Shown piece by piece: positions 32,390-41,857 of a stretch of DNA of 51,633 nt. The position numbers were made by a program, and so were the translations under genes. The notes beneath the pieces were generated by a model. That model worked only from the letters and a program-made list of their open reading frames with translations, searched no databases and had not been told where the DNA came from. Source of the DNA: Ferriphaselus sp. R-1 (GTDB taxonomy: Bacteria; Pseudomonadota; Gammaproteobacteria; Burkholderiales; Gallionellaceae); the NCBI RefSeq assembly GCF_000746095.1, contig NZ_JQKP01000016.1:1-51633 (forward strand), in the 5' to 3' direction. Each line of letters opens with the position of its first letter. Within the stretch, counting starts at the first letter, position 1.

Positions 32390-33331
32390 TTAGGCGATGC
32401 GAACGACTTTGAGTTGTGATGCACCGGGGCCGTAGGTTGCACCCCATGCCTGCAGGGTGGCCGTAGCACCCCACGGGATCACGGCCAGATCGACAATGGT
32501 TCCGGCAGCGATGTACGCGATGTAATCCACGACCGGCGAGCTGTACCAGCCTGCCGTGGTTGTGGCCGCACCGCCGTACCACGCCACAGCACGATTGAGC
32601 ATGATGGCGACCGCCATATGCAGCGCGGGGCTAACGGTAAAAGTCGCCTGTCCGGTGATCCGGTACCAACCGGTTTGCGAAATGACCGCACCACCGGTCG
32701 TTACATCCTGCACCATGCCGCCGTTCACACCCTGTACCGACGGGATCGGAAACACGACGGTGTTCCAGACGTTGGCCGTCAGTGCCTGCGCTGTCGTGCG
32801 CAGCAGGGAGAGAATGGGACGCTGTGGTGCAGTCCCCTGCGTATCCGAGATGAACTCGCAGTTCACCCCGTTGCAATACAACATCGAGATTTCGCCCTGA
32901 CCGATGGACTGTCCTGTACCGGCTGCGGTTTTGATCGTCACCGTAAAGGCACCGGTGGTTAGATTTTCCACAGCGAACACCGGCATGTTGTTTGGCACCA
33001 CGATGACCAGGTTTGAGGTCAGCGCGCCGTTGAATTCGAAGCTGGAGGCCAGTGCTTCAAATTCGGTCAGCGTGTAGGTGCCGCCCGCCAGCGTCTTGGT
33101 GACGTTGTAGCCCAGACCACTCAGGGGCTGGACCGGAATCCAGACGGTATTGGCCACATCACGGACCTTCAGCACACCGGTAGTGGTATCTGCCCAGACC
33201 TGATACGGCAAGGGTGTACCGGGTGGTGTCGGACCAGAAAACTGTGTGCGCAGTGTATCCAGCGCATTGTTCATGGCGGCGAGCACCTGCGCGCCGGTGC
33301 CATCGGCCACGACGAGTGAGTTTTGAGACAT
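32390..33331 (-). CDS. Tail fibre or spike-like protein
   Basis: A 313-residue protein rich in Thr, Gly, Val and Ala, with few charged residues. The N terminus (LVVADGTGAQVLAAMNNALD; PYQVWADTTTGVLKVRD) is typical of phage proteins that decorate the tail tip, and the last about 130 residues (ISQTGWYRITGQATFTVSP; DYIAYIAAGTIVDLAVIPWG) look like a C1q/TNF-type jelly roll, often receptor-binding. It probably decides host adsorption. It lies downstream of the tail tip gene (14-base gap) as such genes usually do. No enzymatic motif is seen. Confidence 0.75.
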   Translation of the reverse strand: MSQNSLVVADGTGAQVLAAMNNALDTLRTQFSGPTPPGTPLPYQVWADTTTGVLKVRDVANTVWIPVQPLSGLGYNVTKTLAGGTYTLTEFEALASSFEFNGALTSNLVIVVPNNMPVFAVENLTTGAFTVTIKTAAGTGQSIGQGEISMLYCNGVNCEFISDTQGTAPQRPILSLLRTTAQALTANVWNTVVFPIPSVQGVNGGMVQDVTTGGAVISQTGWYRITGQATFTVSPALHMAVAIMLNRAVAWYGGAATTTAGWYSSPVVDYIAYIAAGTIVDLAVIPWGATATLQAWGATYGPGASQLKVVRIA

Positions 33332-33345
33332 GGGTAATCCTTGTG

Positions 33346-36300
33346 TTAGTAGCCCTTGGCGAGCCAGTTGATGTTGCGTGCCACGCCGACACCGGCATTG
33401 GTGATTTGCACCGTGAAGCTGGTCGTGGTTGGTTGCGCCGGAAAGGCGATGACATCACCTGCCTGCGGGTTGAGGATGGTGATCTGCACGTTGGGTACGA
33501 TCTGGAACGGTGTGGCAAACATGATCGCCTTGCCTGCTGCCGGTACGGCCAATGCCGTGCCGGTATCCACCCGATCCGGCATGTCCACCGTGAAGCTCAT
33601 GCCAGACAGAATCGTCGACACCGAGGGATCGTTGCTGTCGAGCTTCACCCTGAAACGGAATCGGCGCGCGACATACTGTCCCGGCACGAACGGTCGCCAG
33701 CCTTGCCAGACGAGGTTGTTCTGGGCGGTATCGATCTCGATAGCCAGACTCGATTTACCCGAGAAATTGCCTGCCACACTGGCCTGTGCAGAGAACACCG
33801 GGATTGCCGCCACCGAACCAAACGGCGTATCGGATGCTGCCTGCACACTGACCGACACGTTGCAGGCTTGTGCGGTACCGATGTCGATTTCGTGTGAAAC
33901 CGGGATCTGGTAGTAGCCACCGGTGGCGATGCCGCCGTAATACTCCACGGTGTTGGCCGCAGAGATCAGCGGAATGCCAGAGAATAGGGCTGAACCACCA
34001 AGCTTCACGGCATTTTCTACCGGATCGCGGAAAGCGGGGGTGGTGCAACTACCACGCCATCCCGTTACTGCTTCGTCCACGCTGGCCACGATGTTTGCGG
34101 GCAACACGCCGCCACCGATGGCGATAGATTGCGCTGTAGCCGAATAGGCCGTGACGCCACTGGCATTACTGAAATGTGCTGCCACCCAATAGGTGCCGGA
34201 TTGCGCCACAACAAACTCATGCAACGGCGTGCGACCCTGCACGATCGCGGTTTGCCAGTTGACGCCCAGCCGCACCTCATAATCGACACTGCGGAAATCT
34301 GTCACCGGCTGCCATGACAGCAAGGTCTGACCGTTCCGGTAGGCATTCGACAGCCCAGCAACATTCGGCAGCGGTGACTTCAATGCGATGCCGGTTACGT
34401 TGTAGGTGACCGGCTGCACCATGTCGAGCGACTGTCTCGCACTCCCGAACTGGTTGAAGGACAGCAGTTTGATATAGAGCGGCAACCCAATCATGTCGGC
34501 GGTGAACGGGTAGCCGAAGATCGCCTGATCCAGTCGTGCGAACAGTCCACCCTTGTTGTGCGCTCCGATGGTCGTGCCATAGGCTCCGCGTCGCAGATAG
34601 GTACCAAGCGTGTATTTGCCGGTACCGGTCAGGGTAGCTCTCTGGTACGCGATCAGTTCGCCATCGACGTAGCACAGCGTATTCAGTGCATCGGCATCCG
34701 CCTGTGTGCCGCCGGTCAGTTGTCCACCGGATACCGATATATCTACCGCCAGCGCGTTGGTTCGGTCAGGATCATTGCCAGCTGCAAGAACCGCCGTCAG
34801 TACACCGTGACGCGCCGCACCATGAATTTCGCCGACCTTCTGATAGGTGGCGTTGTCGCGTGACACCCACACTTCGCAGCCGCCCCAACTGGCACCACCC
34901 GAGGCGGCAATCCAGACCTCGAGTCCTGTGCCAGCGGTGAGCAGATCCGGCGCTTCAAAGATCACCGGTGCATTAACATTGCCCGGATCGACGTTGTAGT
35001 TGGCGGCAAACCCGCTGCCTGCCTGTTGCGCGTATCGGGCGGCGGCAGCCACACCGATCGGCAACTCTTCGGCACTCACGGTCAGCAAGCCGAACTCGTC
35101 TTCCTCAATGCTCACGATGCGCACCGGTTCACGGTTCAGTCCCAAGGCGCTATCGGTGAGCGTAACTACATCCATCGGTTCCAGCAGCGCGTATTTCCAC
35201 GGCAGGCGGAATTCGTAATGGTTGCGGATGTACAGGCCGCGCTGCAGGATCAGTTGCGCGACATGCCGCGCAATGCTGGTATTGCAGATTTCCGATAGTT
35301 TCTCGGGTGAGGCCGGACGCAAGCCGTAGGCTTCGATATTAGCCTGATCAAGCGCTTCGGCGAGTTCCGGGTTGTAAAAGTTGCCCCGGTTTGCAAACTC
35401 GACCTTGATCGAATTGGGTGTATCCGATTGCGCCTTACGCACCACGGTCACAGGATCGCTGCCGGTATCCGCAATAAATGCATCATCGTCCAGGTCGTAA
35501 ATCGGGGCGATGGCAGGTGTGTAGGTCACGCCATTGCCGGTCACCACCTCGTCGCCATAGGGAACGAACTTGAGCAGCCCGTCCGAGTAGACCACGGTGG
35601 AATTGCAGCACTTGAGCCACTGCAATATCCATTCGGCAGCCGATTTTTGTGCATCGACTACGGCACTGATGAAGATGCCGTTGGCCACACAGTAATTGGA
35701 GAACTGCGCCGTATCGCCGACCTGCACCGATGGAAACAGCGCACCGTGCTTGGCGTTGGTCAGAAAGTCATAAATGAGATCACGGGGATTTGCATCGACG
35801 ATGGCAGCGGAGTATTGCGCCATGCCCTGCATCTCGAAGGAATAGTTGGGCAATTGCGCATTGGTGCCCAGATCCACACGGGTTGCGGCAATGTAGGCCA
35901 GCCCCGGATAGTTCAAGGCCTGTGCCGGATAGCGCGAGGACAGATACGCCCAAGGTGATTGTCCCGGCACGCCGTTGAACTTGGCCTGACCACCACCTGC
36001 GAGCAACCCTTTGAAGTTGTTGGTCGTGGGCGAACCCTGTATGCCATTGACCTGTTTTTTTCCTTCCCAGATGCTGACGATGCCGCCGACGGCACCTTCA
36101 CACAAGCCGATGGCAACCGATGCGCTGTACTGATAGCCAGTCACTTGCGGGCTTCCTCCACCGCCACCACCGCCGCCCTTGCCACCGGAGGCGGCCTGCG
36201 AGGTCTGTGCAGTAGCCACGAAATCACCGTACCAGAGGATGTTGCCGGTGATGCGATGCCGACCATAGACGATCTGCTTGGGCAGCCCGAAGGTCGAGCT

Positions 36301-36378
36301 TTGCATGCGCACGCCCGACAGACGTTGCGGGGCTGGCGCACTGGGAGCACTGCCGCCACCGCCAAACAAACCGCCCAT
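33346..36378 (-). CDS. Tail tip protein J-like (host attachment)
   Basis: A 1010-residue protein. It begins with a Gly/Ser/Pro-rich leader (GGLFGGGGSAPSAPAPQ) and SSTFGLPKQIVYGRHRITG, typical of the tail tip proteins of siphoviruses and gene transfer agents. A Gly stretch (GGKGGGGGGGG) follows. The centre holds the GTA TIM-barrel/tip-III region (AEWILQWLKCCNSTVVYSDG), and the second half is made of fibronectin-like beta repeats (LSWQPVTDFRSVDYEVRLG). It forms the distal tail and triggers DNA release after receptor contact. It is 3 bases downstream of the NlpC/P60 gene. Confidence 0.88.
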   Translation of the reverse strand: MGGLFGGGGSAPSAPAPQRLSGVRMQSSTFGLPKQIVYGRHRITGNILWYGDFVATAQTSQAASGGKGGGGGGGGSPQVTGYQYSASVAIGLCEGAVGGIVSIWEGKKQVNGIQGSPTTNNFKGLLAGGGQAKFNGVPGQSPWAYLSSRYPAQALNYPGLAYIAATRVDLGTNAQLPNYSFEMQGMAQYSAAIVDANPRDLIYDFLTNAKHGALFPSVQVGDTAQFSNYCVANGIFISAVVDAQKSAAEWILQWLKCCNSTVVYSDGLLKFVPYGDEVVTGNGVTYTPAIAPIYDLDDDAFIADTGSDPVTVVRKAQSDTPNSIKVEFANRGNFYNPELAEALDQANIEAYGLRPASPEKLSEICNTSIARHVAQLILQRGLYIRNHYEFRLPWKYALLEPMDVVTLTDSALGLNREPVRIVSIEEDEFGLLTVSAEELPIGVAAAARYAQQAGSGFAANYNVDPGNVNAPVIFEAPDLLTAGTGLEVWIAASGGASWGGCEVWVSRDNATYQKVGEIHGAARHGVLTAVLAAGNDPDRTNALAVDISVSGGQLTGGTQADADALNTLCYVDGELIAYQRATLTGTGKYTLGTYLRRGAYGTTIGAHNKGGLFARLDQAIFGYPFTADMIGLPLYIKLLSFNQFGSARQSLDMVQPVTYNVTGIALKSPLPNVAGLSNAYRNGQTLLSWQPVTDFRSVDYEVRLGVNWQTAIVQGRTPLHEFVVAQSGTYWVAAHFSNASGVTAYSATAQSIAIGGGVLPANIVASVDEAVTGWRGSCTTPAFRDPVENAVKLGGSALFSGIPLISAANTVEYYGGIATGGYYQIPVSHEIDIGTAQACNVSVSVQAASDTPFGSVAAIPVFSAQASVAGNFSGKSSLAIEIDTAQNNLVWQGWRPFVPGQYVARRFRFRVKLDSNDPSVSTILSGMSFTVDMPDRVDTGTALAVPAAGKAIMFATPFQIVPNVQITILNPQAGDVIAFPAQPTTTSFTVQITNAGVGVARNINWLAKGY

Positions 36379-36381
36379 TTT

Positions 36382-36816
36382 TTATCCCTGAAAAAAACTA
36401 TAAAACTTGATGGATCGCCGCATCAGGTCGATGTCCTGATCGAGTTGCCCGAGGCAGACGCATCCGGCCACCCGATAGGCGTGGATGAATTGCGGCCACG
36501 CCACGACGATGGCCCCGTGCGAGAACGATCGACCGAAACGCCAGATCGCTACATCCCCCGGTAGAGGTGATTCCACTTCCACCAGATAGCGCTCGACCCA
36601 TGCCAGAAAGCGTTCTTCCTCACGGTGCAGCATCCAGTCCGGTGGATAGTCACCGGTATCGAATGCCTTGATCAATCCTGCATCTGCGTAAACACCGATC
36701 AGGAGTTGCGCGCAATCCACACCGGCACCTTTGACCCGTGCCTTGTGGTGGTAGGGCGTGTTGAGCCAGCTGCGCGCAGCTTCCACCAGCGCAGTTCGTT
36801 GTTGAGCTTCGGTCAT
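36382..36816 (-). CDS. NlpC/P60 tail peptidase
   Basis: A 144-residue Cys peptidase. The catalytic Cys is in GAGVDCAQLLIGVY, with His residues in SHGAIVV and QFIHAYR. The opening WLNTPYHHKARVKG is typical of phage-encoded C40 family members found between DUF2163 and the tail tip gene. It is thought to cut peptidoglycan locally during entry and is the equivalent of lambda gpK. It starts 2 bases after the DUF2163 gene and ends 3 bases before the tip gene, so translation is tightly linked. Confidence 0.88.
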   Translation of the reverse strand: MTEAQQRTALVEAARSWLNTPYHHKARVKGAGVDCAQLLIGVYADAGLIKAFDTGDYPPDWMLHREEERFLAWVERYLVEVESPLPGDVAIWRFGRSFSHGAIVVAWPQFIHAYRVAGCVCLGQLDQDIDLMRRSIKFYSFFQG

Positions 36817-36818
36817 AA

Positions 36819-37673
36819 TCAGTACGCGGTTTCAGGGATAGGAATAAACGGTTCGCCCCGAAATTTCGGCGCGTTGGCAAATTTGTTGGTGCAGGTTGAA
36901 AGCTGTTTGTCGCAGCCGGGGTAAGCCGTGAAGGAGTCACCCAGTTGCGGCACATTCGGCCACGGCAGGTTGAAGGCAAAGGCTCCACCCGCAAAAACAC
37001 GCACGGTGCGGGAGATTCCGCTGTTCGCGCCACTAGTGAAAGTCACCGTGCCCAGATCGAACCAGCTTGCCGCTTGCGCCAAGGCAGATGGAAACCATGT
37101 CGCCGTCGAGGTGCCGCTGACCGTGCCTGCCACGGCGAGTGCAGCCTTGGACAAACCACACATGCCATCGAACAGGGTATTGCCGCATCCGGCCTGATAC
37201 TGGTTGCGCGGCATTTTGACATTGAGCAGTTCGAGCCAGCTTTTGACTTTGAGGCGCGCTTCCGTCCTGCCGGTCTGCACTTCCGCGACTCGCCCGGAAA
37301 ATAGCTGCAAGCCTTCTGCTACCGTGCTGCCGATAATCATGTAGGCGCGATCGAGGCGTATGGTCGCGCCATCCAGAATGCCGCCCTTGACCTGACGCAG
37401 GAAAGGCACGCCGTTCACCGTATCGGTCGGATTCGCATAAAGCGTCAGGTCCAGCGTGTCGACTTCCAGTCCTGCAATCCAGCGTATCCGGCTGCGCTTG
37501 AATTTGATGCCGCTACTTATATAGAGTGTGCCGCCCAGCATCAGGTCCAGATCGAAGTCGGTATAGCGCAACACCTGACCACCCAGCAGCGTCAGCGTGT
37601 AGCAATCGGCCATGACCAGTACATTGCCCGTGCCATTGAGCATGGCGAGCAGATTGACAGAGGCAGTCTTCAT
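36819..37673 (-). CDS. DUF2163 tail protein
   Basis: A 284-residue protein of the DUF2163 family. The start (MLNGTGNVLVMADCYTLTLL), LYISSGIKFKRSRIRWIAGL and the Cys-bearing C terminus (YPGCDKQLSTCTNKFANAPK, then FRGEPFIP) are family features. Phages and gene transfer agents encode it directly between DUF2460 and the NlpC/P60 gene, as seen here; it forms part of the tail hub with an iron-sulfur or structural Cys set, by analogy with hub proteins. Gaps to both neighbours are 1-2 bases. Confidence 0.88.
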   Translation of the reverse strand: MKTASVNLLAMLNGTGNVLVMADCYTLTLLGGQVLRYTDFDLDLMLGGTLYISSGIKFKRSRIRWIAGLEVDTLDLTLYANPTDTVNGVPFLRQVKGGILDGATIRLDRAYMIIGSTVAEGLQLFSGRVAEVQTGRTEARLKVKSWLELLNVKMPRNQYQAGCGNTLFDGMCGLSKAALAVAGTVSGTSTATWFPSALAQAASWFDLGTVTFTSGANSGISRTVRVFAGGAFAFNLPWPNVPQLGDSFTAYPGCDKQLSTCTNKFANAPKFRGEPFIPIPETAY

Positions 37674-37674
37674 A

Positions 37675-38280
37675 TCAGATACGGTTGGGTGTGAGGGAGC
37701 CGATGAACTCGACCTTCTTGGCTTCCCACAGGCTGTTCATGAATTCGTTGAATTCCAGTGTGTCCTGCAGGAAACGACAGCGGTAGTAGTAACTGCCGGT
37801 CCAAGTCAGCGCGCTACCAGCCACGGGTGCCGTGGTGAACGTCACCAGTCCGGTACTGCCGACCGTAAAACCTGTGGCTTGCAGCGCACCGTTGAGATAG
37901 ATCGAGGGTGTGCCGTTCAACTGGCCGACCGCTTCCAGATTGCCGCCATAGCTGCGCATCAACTGAAAGGCGGTTTGCACGCCGTTGCCGGTACCGAAAT
38001 TTTGCGCGGTGATGCTGTTGTCGTTCGGGTCGGAATACAGGAACGAGTCGAACGAACCGCGCACGTTGTTGAAGAACGCGACCAGTTGTTGGATTTCCTG
38101 GAAGCTTGCCGCTTCACGCAGCACCTCATACGACAGACGGAAGGTGTAGATCGGTGCCGACATCCATGCGCTACGGAACTCCTTGCCGGACACGGCCTTC
38201 TGGATGCGGGTCGCCCACTGGGGGGCGCGTACCACATTCCAGGTCAGCCCCGGTAGCGTTGGAAAAACCTGATTGCTCAT
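37675..38280 (-). CDS. DUF2460 distal tail protein
   Basis: A 201-residue protein of the DUF2460 family. FPTLPGLTWNVVRAPQWATR and the later FRLSYEVLREAASFQEIQ with FFNNVRGSFDSFLYSDPNDN are strong family signatures. By structural homology it forms the distal tail ring that connects tail tube and tip, as in gene transfer agents and lambda-like siphoviruses. It lies 2 bases after the tape measure gene and 1 base before DUF2163, so the order tape measure, DUF2460, DUF2163, NlpC/P60, tip is the standard one. Confidence 0.9.
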   Translation of the reverse strand: MSNQVFPTLPGLTWNVVRAPQWATRIQKAVSGKEFRSAWMSAPIYTFRLSYEVLREAASFQEIQQLVAFFNNVRGSFDSFLYSDPNDNSITAQNFGTGNGVQTAFQLMRSYGGNLEAVGQLNGTPSIYLNGALQATGFTVGSTGLVTFTTAPVAGSALTWTGSYYYRCRFLQDTLEFNEFMNSLWEAKKVEFIGSLTPNRI

Positions 38281-38282
38281 GA

Positions 38283-41012
38283 CTAGACGGTTTTGAAGTT
38301 TCTGGCCTGCGCACGCAGGGAATCGGCGATCACGTTGCCGTTGTCCATCAGAAAGCGCTTTACGCCTTGGGTATCGAACGTGCTCAACTGGATGTTGATG
38401 GGTTGTTGTCCGCCCGTGCCGGACAGGCCACGAATCGTGTCCGCATGCTCGGCAGGTAGCACCATCTCGCGCTCGTGCAACTGCGTCATCGGATTCAAAC
38501 CCGCCGGAATATCAAAACCACCAGCAGCCGATGCGACAACACTCTTCGCGCCCAGCACCAAGGCCATGACCGAAGCAAACGCGGCGGCAGCCAGTCCCCA
38601 TCCGGCAAACGGGATGGATGCTTGCGACTGCGCCGCACCTGCTGCTGCACCGGCAGCCTTGGCACCGATTTCCACATTGGCACTGGTGACCGCGATCGAC
38701 TTGCTGGCGACGGCGGCAGATTGTTCCAGTGTGCTGCGCACCGCCGTGCCAGTCCGGGAAGCCAGTGTCTTGGCAGCTTCCGCAGCCAGCCATTGCGCCA
38801 CCATTTTCACACCCATGTTGACGAACTCCAGCACGATGGACTGCGCCATGTTGCGCATCGCCTGACTGAAGGTGAGCGTGCCCTGAATCATGCCGTTGAT
38901 GCTTTTCTCGAAGGCGTTGGTGAAGGGCTGGAACATTTGCAGCGCTTCCTGACGTTGTTCCAGCGCTATCGCCGCACTGTTGCGCTGCATTTCCAGATCA
39001 TGCTGCTGTTTGATCTGGGCTATCTTGTCCATCGCCTGCTGGTATGCGATCAGGTCAGCCGCAACCAGCGCGGCACGATCTTCGGCAGTTTTGAGCTCGA
39101 TGCGGTATTTGCGCTCTTCCAGATCGCGCAGTGCGGCCAGTTCTTCCGCGCCGGAAATGTCGCCGAGTTGTTTGGACTGACTCAGCCGGTCACGTTCCAT
39201 GGCAAGGCCGTGCAGGCTGGCATTGCGTCTGGCATCGACCTGCATCTGTTCGAGCTTTTCGATTTCCTTGGCACGTTCGATTGCGGCACGGCGCACCTCA
39301 TCCTGCGCCTTGCGATACTCCCGACTTTCCAGACCGTATTGCTCACCGATCTTGGCGGCGGCCTGCATGGTGAGCTGAACACGCTCGAGCGATCCTGCGC
39401 GGGTGGCATCGATCTGGCGCTTGATTTCTTCCTGCTGGGCCTGTGCTGCTTCCTTGTGTACGGCCAGCGAGGCATCGAGCAGTTTGTGCTCTACGGCAAT
39501 CCGCTCCTCCTTGGACAGATTGCGTGTCTGCAGAATGTTCTGCCAGTAGGCGCGTTCTTGTTCCTTGGAGAATTCAAAAAATGTGTGATTGAGATCATTC
39601 TCGCGATCTCGTGCGGCCTTGAGTTCGACCAGTCCGGCCTCAAAATCCTTGATACGCGATTTTGGTTTTGTGCCTGAGTCGGATTTGCCGGACGATTGCT
39701 GGCCGCCGGTTTTAGCCTGAGTGGGTGTAGGTTGCTTAGGATCGGCATAGGCACGCTCCACGGCAGCGCCCATATCCTGACGAGCCTGAGCGGCGGCTTT
39801 GGACATACGCGTGGCATTGCGTTCGACCGCTTCGGCAGCCGCTGCCGAACCATCGGCCCATGCCTGCTTCACACCGGCCCAGTCGAGACGAAGGGCGGCG
39901 GCAGCGATCTGGCCGAACTCCTTCAGACCGATCACGACCAGCTCAACAGCCAGACCAATCGCGGCGAACGACTCCTGAAAGCCGGTGCGCAGGGCGATGA
40001 CCGCAATCTCGACTACGGCGCACATGTTCTTGAACAACTGCATGCCGGAGATCGAGGGACTGCCATCGCCAAGTGCCGCTTTGACTGCCTCGACCACCGT
40101 GGCAAAGACATCGACAATGGCATTCCATGCGGCAGAAACGACGGTACTCACGCTGCTGGAAACGGATACGAAAGTTTCCATCACGGTGCGCATGACTTCG
40201 ACCGCCTGTGGCCCGATATTGGCGAACCAGTTGGCGGTTTCGGTCAGGCGCGGCAGCATCGCATCACCGATGGTTTTGCGGACCGCCGAGATCACATCGC
40301 CCACGTCATTCATGGCGGCGCGATAGCGTGCTGTGGCTTCGACGTTTTCTGCGCCGACGGCCAACCCCAGTTCGCGCGCTTTGGTGCGGGAGGCTTCCAT
40401 CAACTCGGTGTTGAGTTTCAGGATACCCTGAACTTCGCCCCACGCTTTGCCGTATACCTTCATGCCTTCGATATTGCGATCCGTGCCTTCGCGGAAGGCG
40501 AGCAGCCGTCCGTTTACGTCCAGCATGATGTCCAGGCTGTTGCGGTAGTGACCGTTCTGATCGCGGGTGGCCACGCCCAATGACTTGAACGCGTCCTCAT
40601 TGCTGACCAACTGCTTCGTCATCGCCTTGTTGGCGGCCAGCATGGTATCGCTGGACTGGTAGATGTCACCCAGTGCGATGTTGAGGATGGACGCTTCGGT
40701 CGCCGAAATGCCGAGTGACTTGCCCAGCGCATTGGCCTCTTTGGTCATGTTGACCGTTTCTTCCACGGCACTCTTGAAGGCAGCACCTCCGGCCAGTGCC
40801 GTGGTGATGGCTGCGATGGCAACATTGACCTTGCCAAACGCTGCCGTGACACCGTTCATGCCGGACTGGATGCCATCCTGCATGCTGGACACCGAACGCT
40901 GAATTTCACCCATGGTGCGGTTGACTTCATTGCGTGCGGCCCCGAGATCGGCAGACAGACGTGCGATATTTGCGGCCATCTCGATTTCGAGGGTGCCGAT
41001 GGTGGTTGCCAT
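38283..41012 (-). CDS. Tape measure protein
   Basis: A 909-residue protein that sets tail length and is ejected with the DNA. The N-terminal part (EMAANIARLSADLGAARNEV; MGEIQRSVSSMQDGIQSGMN) is a long amphipathic coiled coil; a hydrophobic segment (KVNVAIAAITTALAGGAA) and a lambda-H-like tail (QPFTNAFEKSINGMIQGTLT) follow. The centre is rich in Ala, Glu, Lys and Gln. At about 0.15 nm per residue it implies a tail near 135 nm. The first codons overlap the promoter of the antisense toxin-antitoxin pair, which lies between this gene and the tail chaperone. Confidence 0.92.
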   Translation of the reverse strand: MATTIGTLEIEMAANIARLSADLGAARNEVNRTMGEIQRSVSSMQDGIQSGMNGVTAAFGKVNVAIAAITTALAGGAAFKSAVEETVNMTKEANALGKSLGISATEASILNIALGDIYQSSDTMLAANKAMTKQLVSNEDAFKSLGVATRDQNGHYRNSLDIMLDVNGRLLAFREGTDRNIEGMKVYGKAWGEVQGILKLNTELMEASRTKARELGLAVGAENVEATARYRAAMNDVGDVISAVRKTIGDAMLPRLTETANWFANIGPQAVEVMRTVMETFVSVSSSVSTVVSAAWNAIVDVFATVVEAVKAALGDGSPSISGMQLFKNMCAVVEIAVIALRTGFQESFAAIGLAVELVVIGLKEFGQIAAAALRLDWAGVKQAWADGSAAAAEAVERNATRMSKAAAQARQDMGAAVERAYADPKQPTPTQAKTGGQQSSGKSDSGTKPKSRIKDFEAGLVELKAARDRENDLNHTFFEFSKEQERAYWQNILQTRNLSKEERIAVEHKLLDASLAVHKEAAQAQQEEIKRQIDATRAGSLERVQLTMQAAAKIGEQYGLESREYRKAQDEVRRAAIERAKEIEKLEQMQVDARRNASLHGLAMERDRLSQSKQLGDISGAEELAALRDLEERKYRIELKTAEDRAALVAADLIAYQQAMDKIAQIKQQHDLEMQRNSAAIALEQRQEALQMFQPFTNAFEKSINGMIQGTLTFSQAMRNMAQSIVLEFVNMGVKMVAQWLAAEAAKTLASRTGTAVRSTLEQSAAVASKSIAVTSANVEIGAKAAGAAAGAAQSQASIPFAGWGLAAAAFASVMALVLGAKSVVASAAGGFDIPAGLNPMTQLHEREMVLPAEHADTIRGLSGTGGQQPINIQLSTFDTQGVKRFLMDNGNVIADSLRAQARNFKTV

Positions 41013-41051
41013 ATTCAGTCTTTCAAGTCTACAATGTTGCTACTTTTGTAG
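41006..41051 (+). promoter_or_regulatory. Promoter and operator of the second toxin-antitoxin pair
   Basis: TTGCCA (41006-41011) and TACAAT (41030-41035) are 18 bases apart. CTACAA (41029-41034) and TTGTAG (41046-41051) form an inverted repeat over the -10 box and start site, a likely antitoxin operator. The -35 box lies inside the first codons of the tape measure gene on the other strand. Confidence 0.55.
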
Positions 41052-41071
41052 TGAATGTTATTGGGAGAGCC

Positions 41072-41302
41072 ATGATGGGTATGCCAGTTAGAATCGACGA
41101 CACGCTGTACGAGCAGGCGCGCACCGAAGCGCAGGTTGAGCACCGCACAATCGCAGGGCAGATTGAGTATTGGGCCATGGTCGGTCGTGCATCGCTCGAC
41201 AATCCAGATTTGCCAGTGAGTTTTGTGGCGGAAGCTCTGGCTTCAATGCGTGAGCCGCGCGATCAGGCAACACCATTCGTGCCACGCAGTCGCCGTGCAT
41301 GA
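41072..41302 (+). CDS. ParD-like antitoxin
   Basis: A 76-residue protein from ATG 41072 after GGGAGAG. PVRIDDTLYEQARTEAQVEH followed by RTIAGQIEYWAMVGRASLDN is the signature of the ParD-like antitoxin family with a ribbon-helix-helix fold. It should neutralise the RelE/ParE toxin that follows and repress the promoter at 41006. The gene order antitoxin then toxin is the reverse of that in the 9812 pair. It is encoded against the direction of the surrounding late operon, so it has its own promoter and can be expressed in the lysogen. Confidence 0.85.
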   Translation: MMGMPVRIDDTLYEQARTEAQVEHRTIAGQIEYWAMVGRASLDNPDLPVSFVAEALASMREPRDQATPFVPRSRRA

Positions 41303-41577
41303 ATTACGCCGTTGAACAGACGCGGCGCTTTGCCCGTCAGTACAAGAAACTACACGATAACGTCGCGGCAGATGTTGATAATGCGGTCGAGCTGGTTGCT
41401 GACAAACCTTCCATCGGCGAGCGTAAAAAAGGTGATCTCGCCGATTTGTTAGTCTACAAATTCCGTAGTCAAGGACAGCTCTATCTGCTGGGCTACACGC
41501 TCGATGAAGGTGTTCAATTGGTCTATCTGGAAGCCATAGGTTCTCACGAGAACTTCTACCGCGACCTCAAGCGCTAA
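41299..41577 (+). CDS. RelE/ParE-type toxin, paralogue of the 9812 toxin
   Basis: A 92-residue toxin. RRFARQYKKLHDNVAADVDN, then GERKKGDLADLLVYKFRSQG and GSHENFYRDLKR repeat the blocks of the toxin at 9812 (QYVKK, KVGDLAG, VYKFRF, GSHENFYDELK). The family cuts mRNA or inhibits gyrase. It overlaps the antitoxin gene by 4 bases, and its 3' end overlaps the end of the tail chaperone frame by 11 bases on the opposite strand. The pair is an inserted moron: removing 41020-41566 would leave the usual chaperone to tape measure junction. Confidence 0.85.
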   Translation: MNYAVEQTRRFARQYKKLHDNVAADVDNAVELVADKPSIGERKKGDLADLLVYKFRSQGQLYLLGYTLDEGVQLVYLEAIGSHENFYRDLKR

Positions 41578-41857
41578 TTCCACCTGCTGCAGTAAACATT
41601 TCGGCAAATTCCTGAACATCCCGCTCCGTGTTATCCGCTTCTCGTTGTCGGGAGATGGAACTACGCGACACCGGCTTGATGCCCAGATAGCTTTGTACCA
41701 TCAGGTGTAGCGGGGGATGTCTGTCCCAGTAATGATTCAGCGCGGCAAGCCGCATCAAGTCCATTTCCCGGTCGATGGTGTCCCACGACCAACCGGTACT
41801 CATGGCGATGTGCGCGGTCAGTTCGTCCCAGTCGATGAGCTCGCCGCGTGCACCTCC
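41567..41857 (-). CDS. Tail assembly chaperone, -1 frame extension
   Basis: A frame of 96 codons that lacks a good start of its own but stays open upstream of ATG 41803 into the chaperone gene: GELIDWDELTAHIAMSTGWS and then WDTIDREMDLMRLAALNHYW. This is the T part of a gpG/gpGT-type chaperone. A -1 slip at the five G residues 41856-41860 would join it to residue 94 of the upstream gene, giving a product of about 190 residues. An internal start at 41803 (78 residues) is the alternative. It would bind the tape measure protein during tail assembly. Its 3' end overlaps the antisense toxin gene. Confidence 0.7.
   Translation of the reverse strand, partial: GGARGELIDWDELTAHIAMSTGWSWDTIDREMDLMRLAALNHYWDRHPPLHLMVQSYLGIKPVSRSSISRQREADNTERDVQEFAEMFTAAGGISA

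Noticed and set aside
40934-41071. Upstream extension of the ParD-like antitoxin
   Set aside because: It is antisense to the start of the tape measure gene and includes the promoter. Family members begin at the MPVRIDD segment and GGGAGAG precedes ATG 41072.
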